Below are positions 63,383-64,000 of a DNA stretch of 64,000 bases, in pieces (within the stretch, counting starts at the first letter, position 1; each line of letters begins with the position of its first letter). Both the position numbers and the translations under genes were made by a program. The notes below the pieces were generated by a model. The model did not search any database. It saw nothing but the letters and a program-made list of their open reading frames with translations, and was not told where the DNA came from. The DNA is from Zhengitettix transpicula (Eukaryota; Arthropoda; Insecta; Orthoptera; Tetrigidae), in contig CM073592.1 in the NCBI GenBank assembly GCA_037074705.1, forward strand, positions 57,277,129 to 57,341,128. Reading direction: 5' to 3'.

Positions 63383-63839
63383 ATTTTTAATACATATGTA
63401 AAAAATATAGTCTAGAAAATCAAAATATTATTCAAACATTTGCCGCATTTGTAGTCAATAACATCTTTAACAAATGTAATATCTCTGATTATATATATAT
63501 ATTTATATACATAAATTGTCAGTTAAAAACAACAATAATATTGTCAGTTTTTAAATTTATGTTTTTGAATTTTATAAAACTATGAGTTGAATTCTCATGA
63601 AACTATGAACTATACATGAGGATAAATATTTTAGTTATTTAAAAGGCTTTAAAAAGTTATTACAACATCAAAGAATTTCTATGAAACTATCTTTATAATG
63701 CAGATAAACTCAAATTATAAACAGCGTAAATCAAAATTTTATGAATTTCCTCCGGGTTTGTAAAATTTTATTTATGAAAATATAATTTGTTTTAGTAAAA
63801 ATGACAGTGCAGAAGGGGACGAATAACCGATAGACTTAT
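63383..63839. other. unique AT-rich DNA
   Basis: Nothing recognised apart from an imperfect TA run near 63,489-63,510. Confidence 0.5.
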
Positions 63840-64000
63840 GTAGAACAGAACTTTATTTACACAGATAAAGTATTACACAGAAACAGAAGTATTGTACTGC
63901 GACGTGCGGTCGTACAGGAAGCTAAACAAAGACTGACTCAAAGAAAGAAAACAACAATGCAACAATACCCATCGACCCAAAGATGGCACGACTTGCATGT
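63840..64000 (-). other. possible transcript 3' end or LTR running off the window
   Basis: On the minus strand, GTGTAAATAAAGTTCTGTTC (ending about 63,846) combines an AATAAA polyadenylation signal with an end at ...CTACA. The sequence upstream (toward 64,000) is GC-richer and unlike its AT-rich left flank. It could be the 3' end of an mRNA or the end of an LTR whose body lies beyond the window. Confidence 0.3.

Overview
This is a gene-poor, strongly AT-rich piece of a large animal genome, most likely an insect. The reasons are the base composition, (TA)n, (CA)n and (GA)n microsatellites, decayed insect-type LINE fragments and a dispersed poly(A)-tailed repeat present in about 14 copies. No intact protein-coding gene, rRNA or tRNA could be supported. 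Open frames longer than about 100 codons lie inside repeats or have no recognisable family or exon structure, so the window is probably intergenic or inside a long intron. The species cannot be fixed from this sequence.

Layout: 0-5.6 kb is unique AT-rich DNA with a few GC-richer blocks. The 3' end of an I/R-like LINE lies at 5.64-6.39 kb. From 6.4 to 24.2 kb the DNA is mostly unique, with microsatellites, one poly(A)-tailed SINE-like fragment (14.16-14.30 kb) and a long GC-richer block at 18.74-19.32 kb. 24.2-35.4 kb is a transposon-rich tract: two more LINE 3' ends, a MITE-like element with 44-46 bp inverted termini, SINE-like copies (one with an 89-bp internal tandem duplication, another cluster with a 555-bp repeated unit), a degraded LTR with a mosaic of short repeats around it, and a decayed LINE reverse transcriptase with a YADD motif. 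35.4-40.3 kb is unique.

40.28-44.30 kb is the most striking region. It is a nested 4-kb inverted repeat in which unique outer arms and two successive SINE-like insertions per arm are mirrored, around a core holding a 198-bp imperfect hairpin and a head-to-head pair of SINE-like copies. 44.3-62.9 kb is mostly unique DNA with scattered GC-richer blocks and one apparently complete solo LTR (53.80-54.72 kb), a relative of the LTR at 32.25-33.15 kb. A SINE-like copy with a perfect 12-bp target-site duplication lies at 62.87-63.37 kb, and what may be the 3' end of a minus-strand transcript or another LTR runs off the right edge.

The repeat family is the best described object here. It is about 480-550 bp long, ends in TTGCCCTAAA(n), is flanked by 10-12 bp target-site duplications, may be 5' truncated, and carries two predicted RNA hairpins. 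It looks like a LINE-mobilised SINE without an obvious tRNA-type promoter. The GC-richer unique blocks are candidates for conserved regulatory elements, but that needs comparison with another genome.
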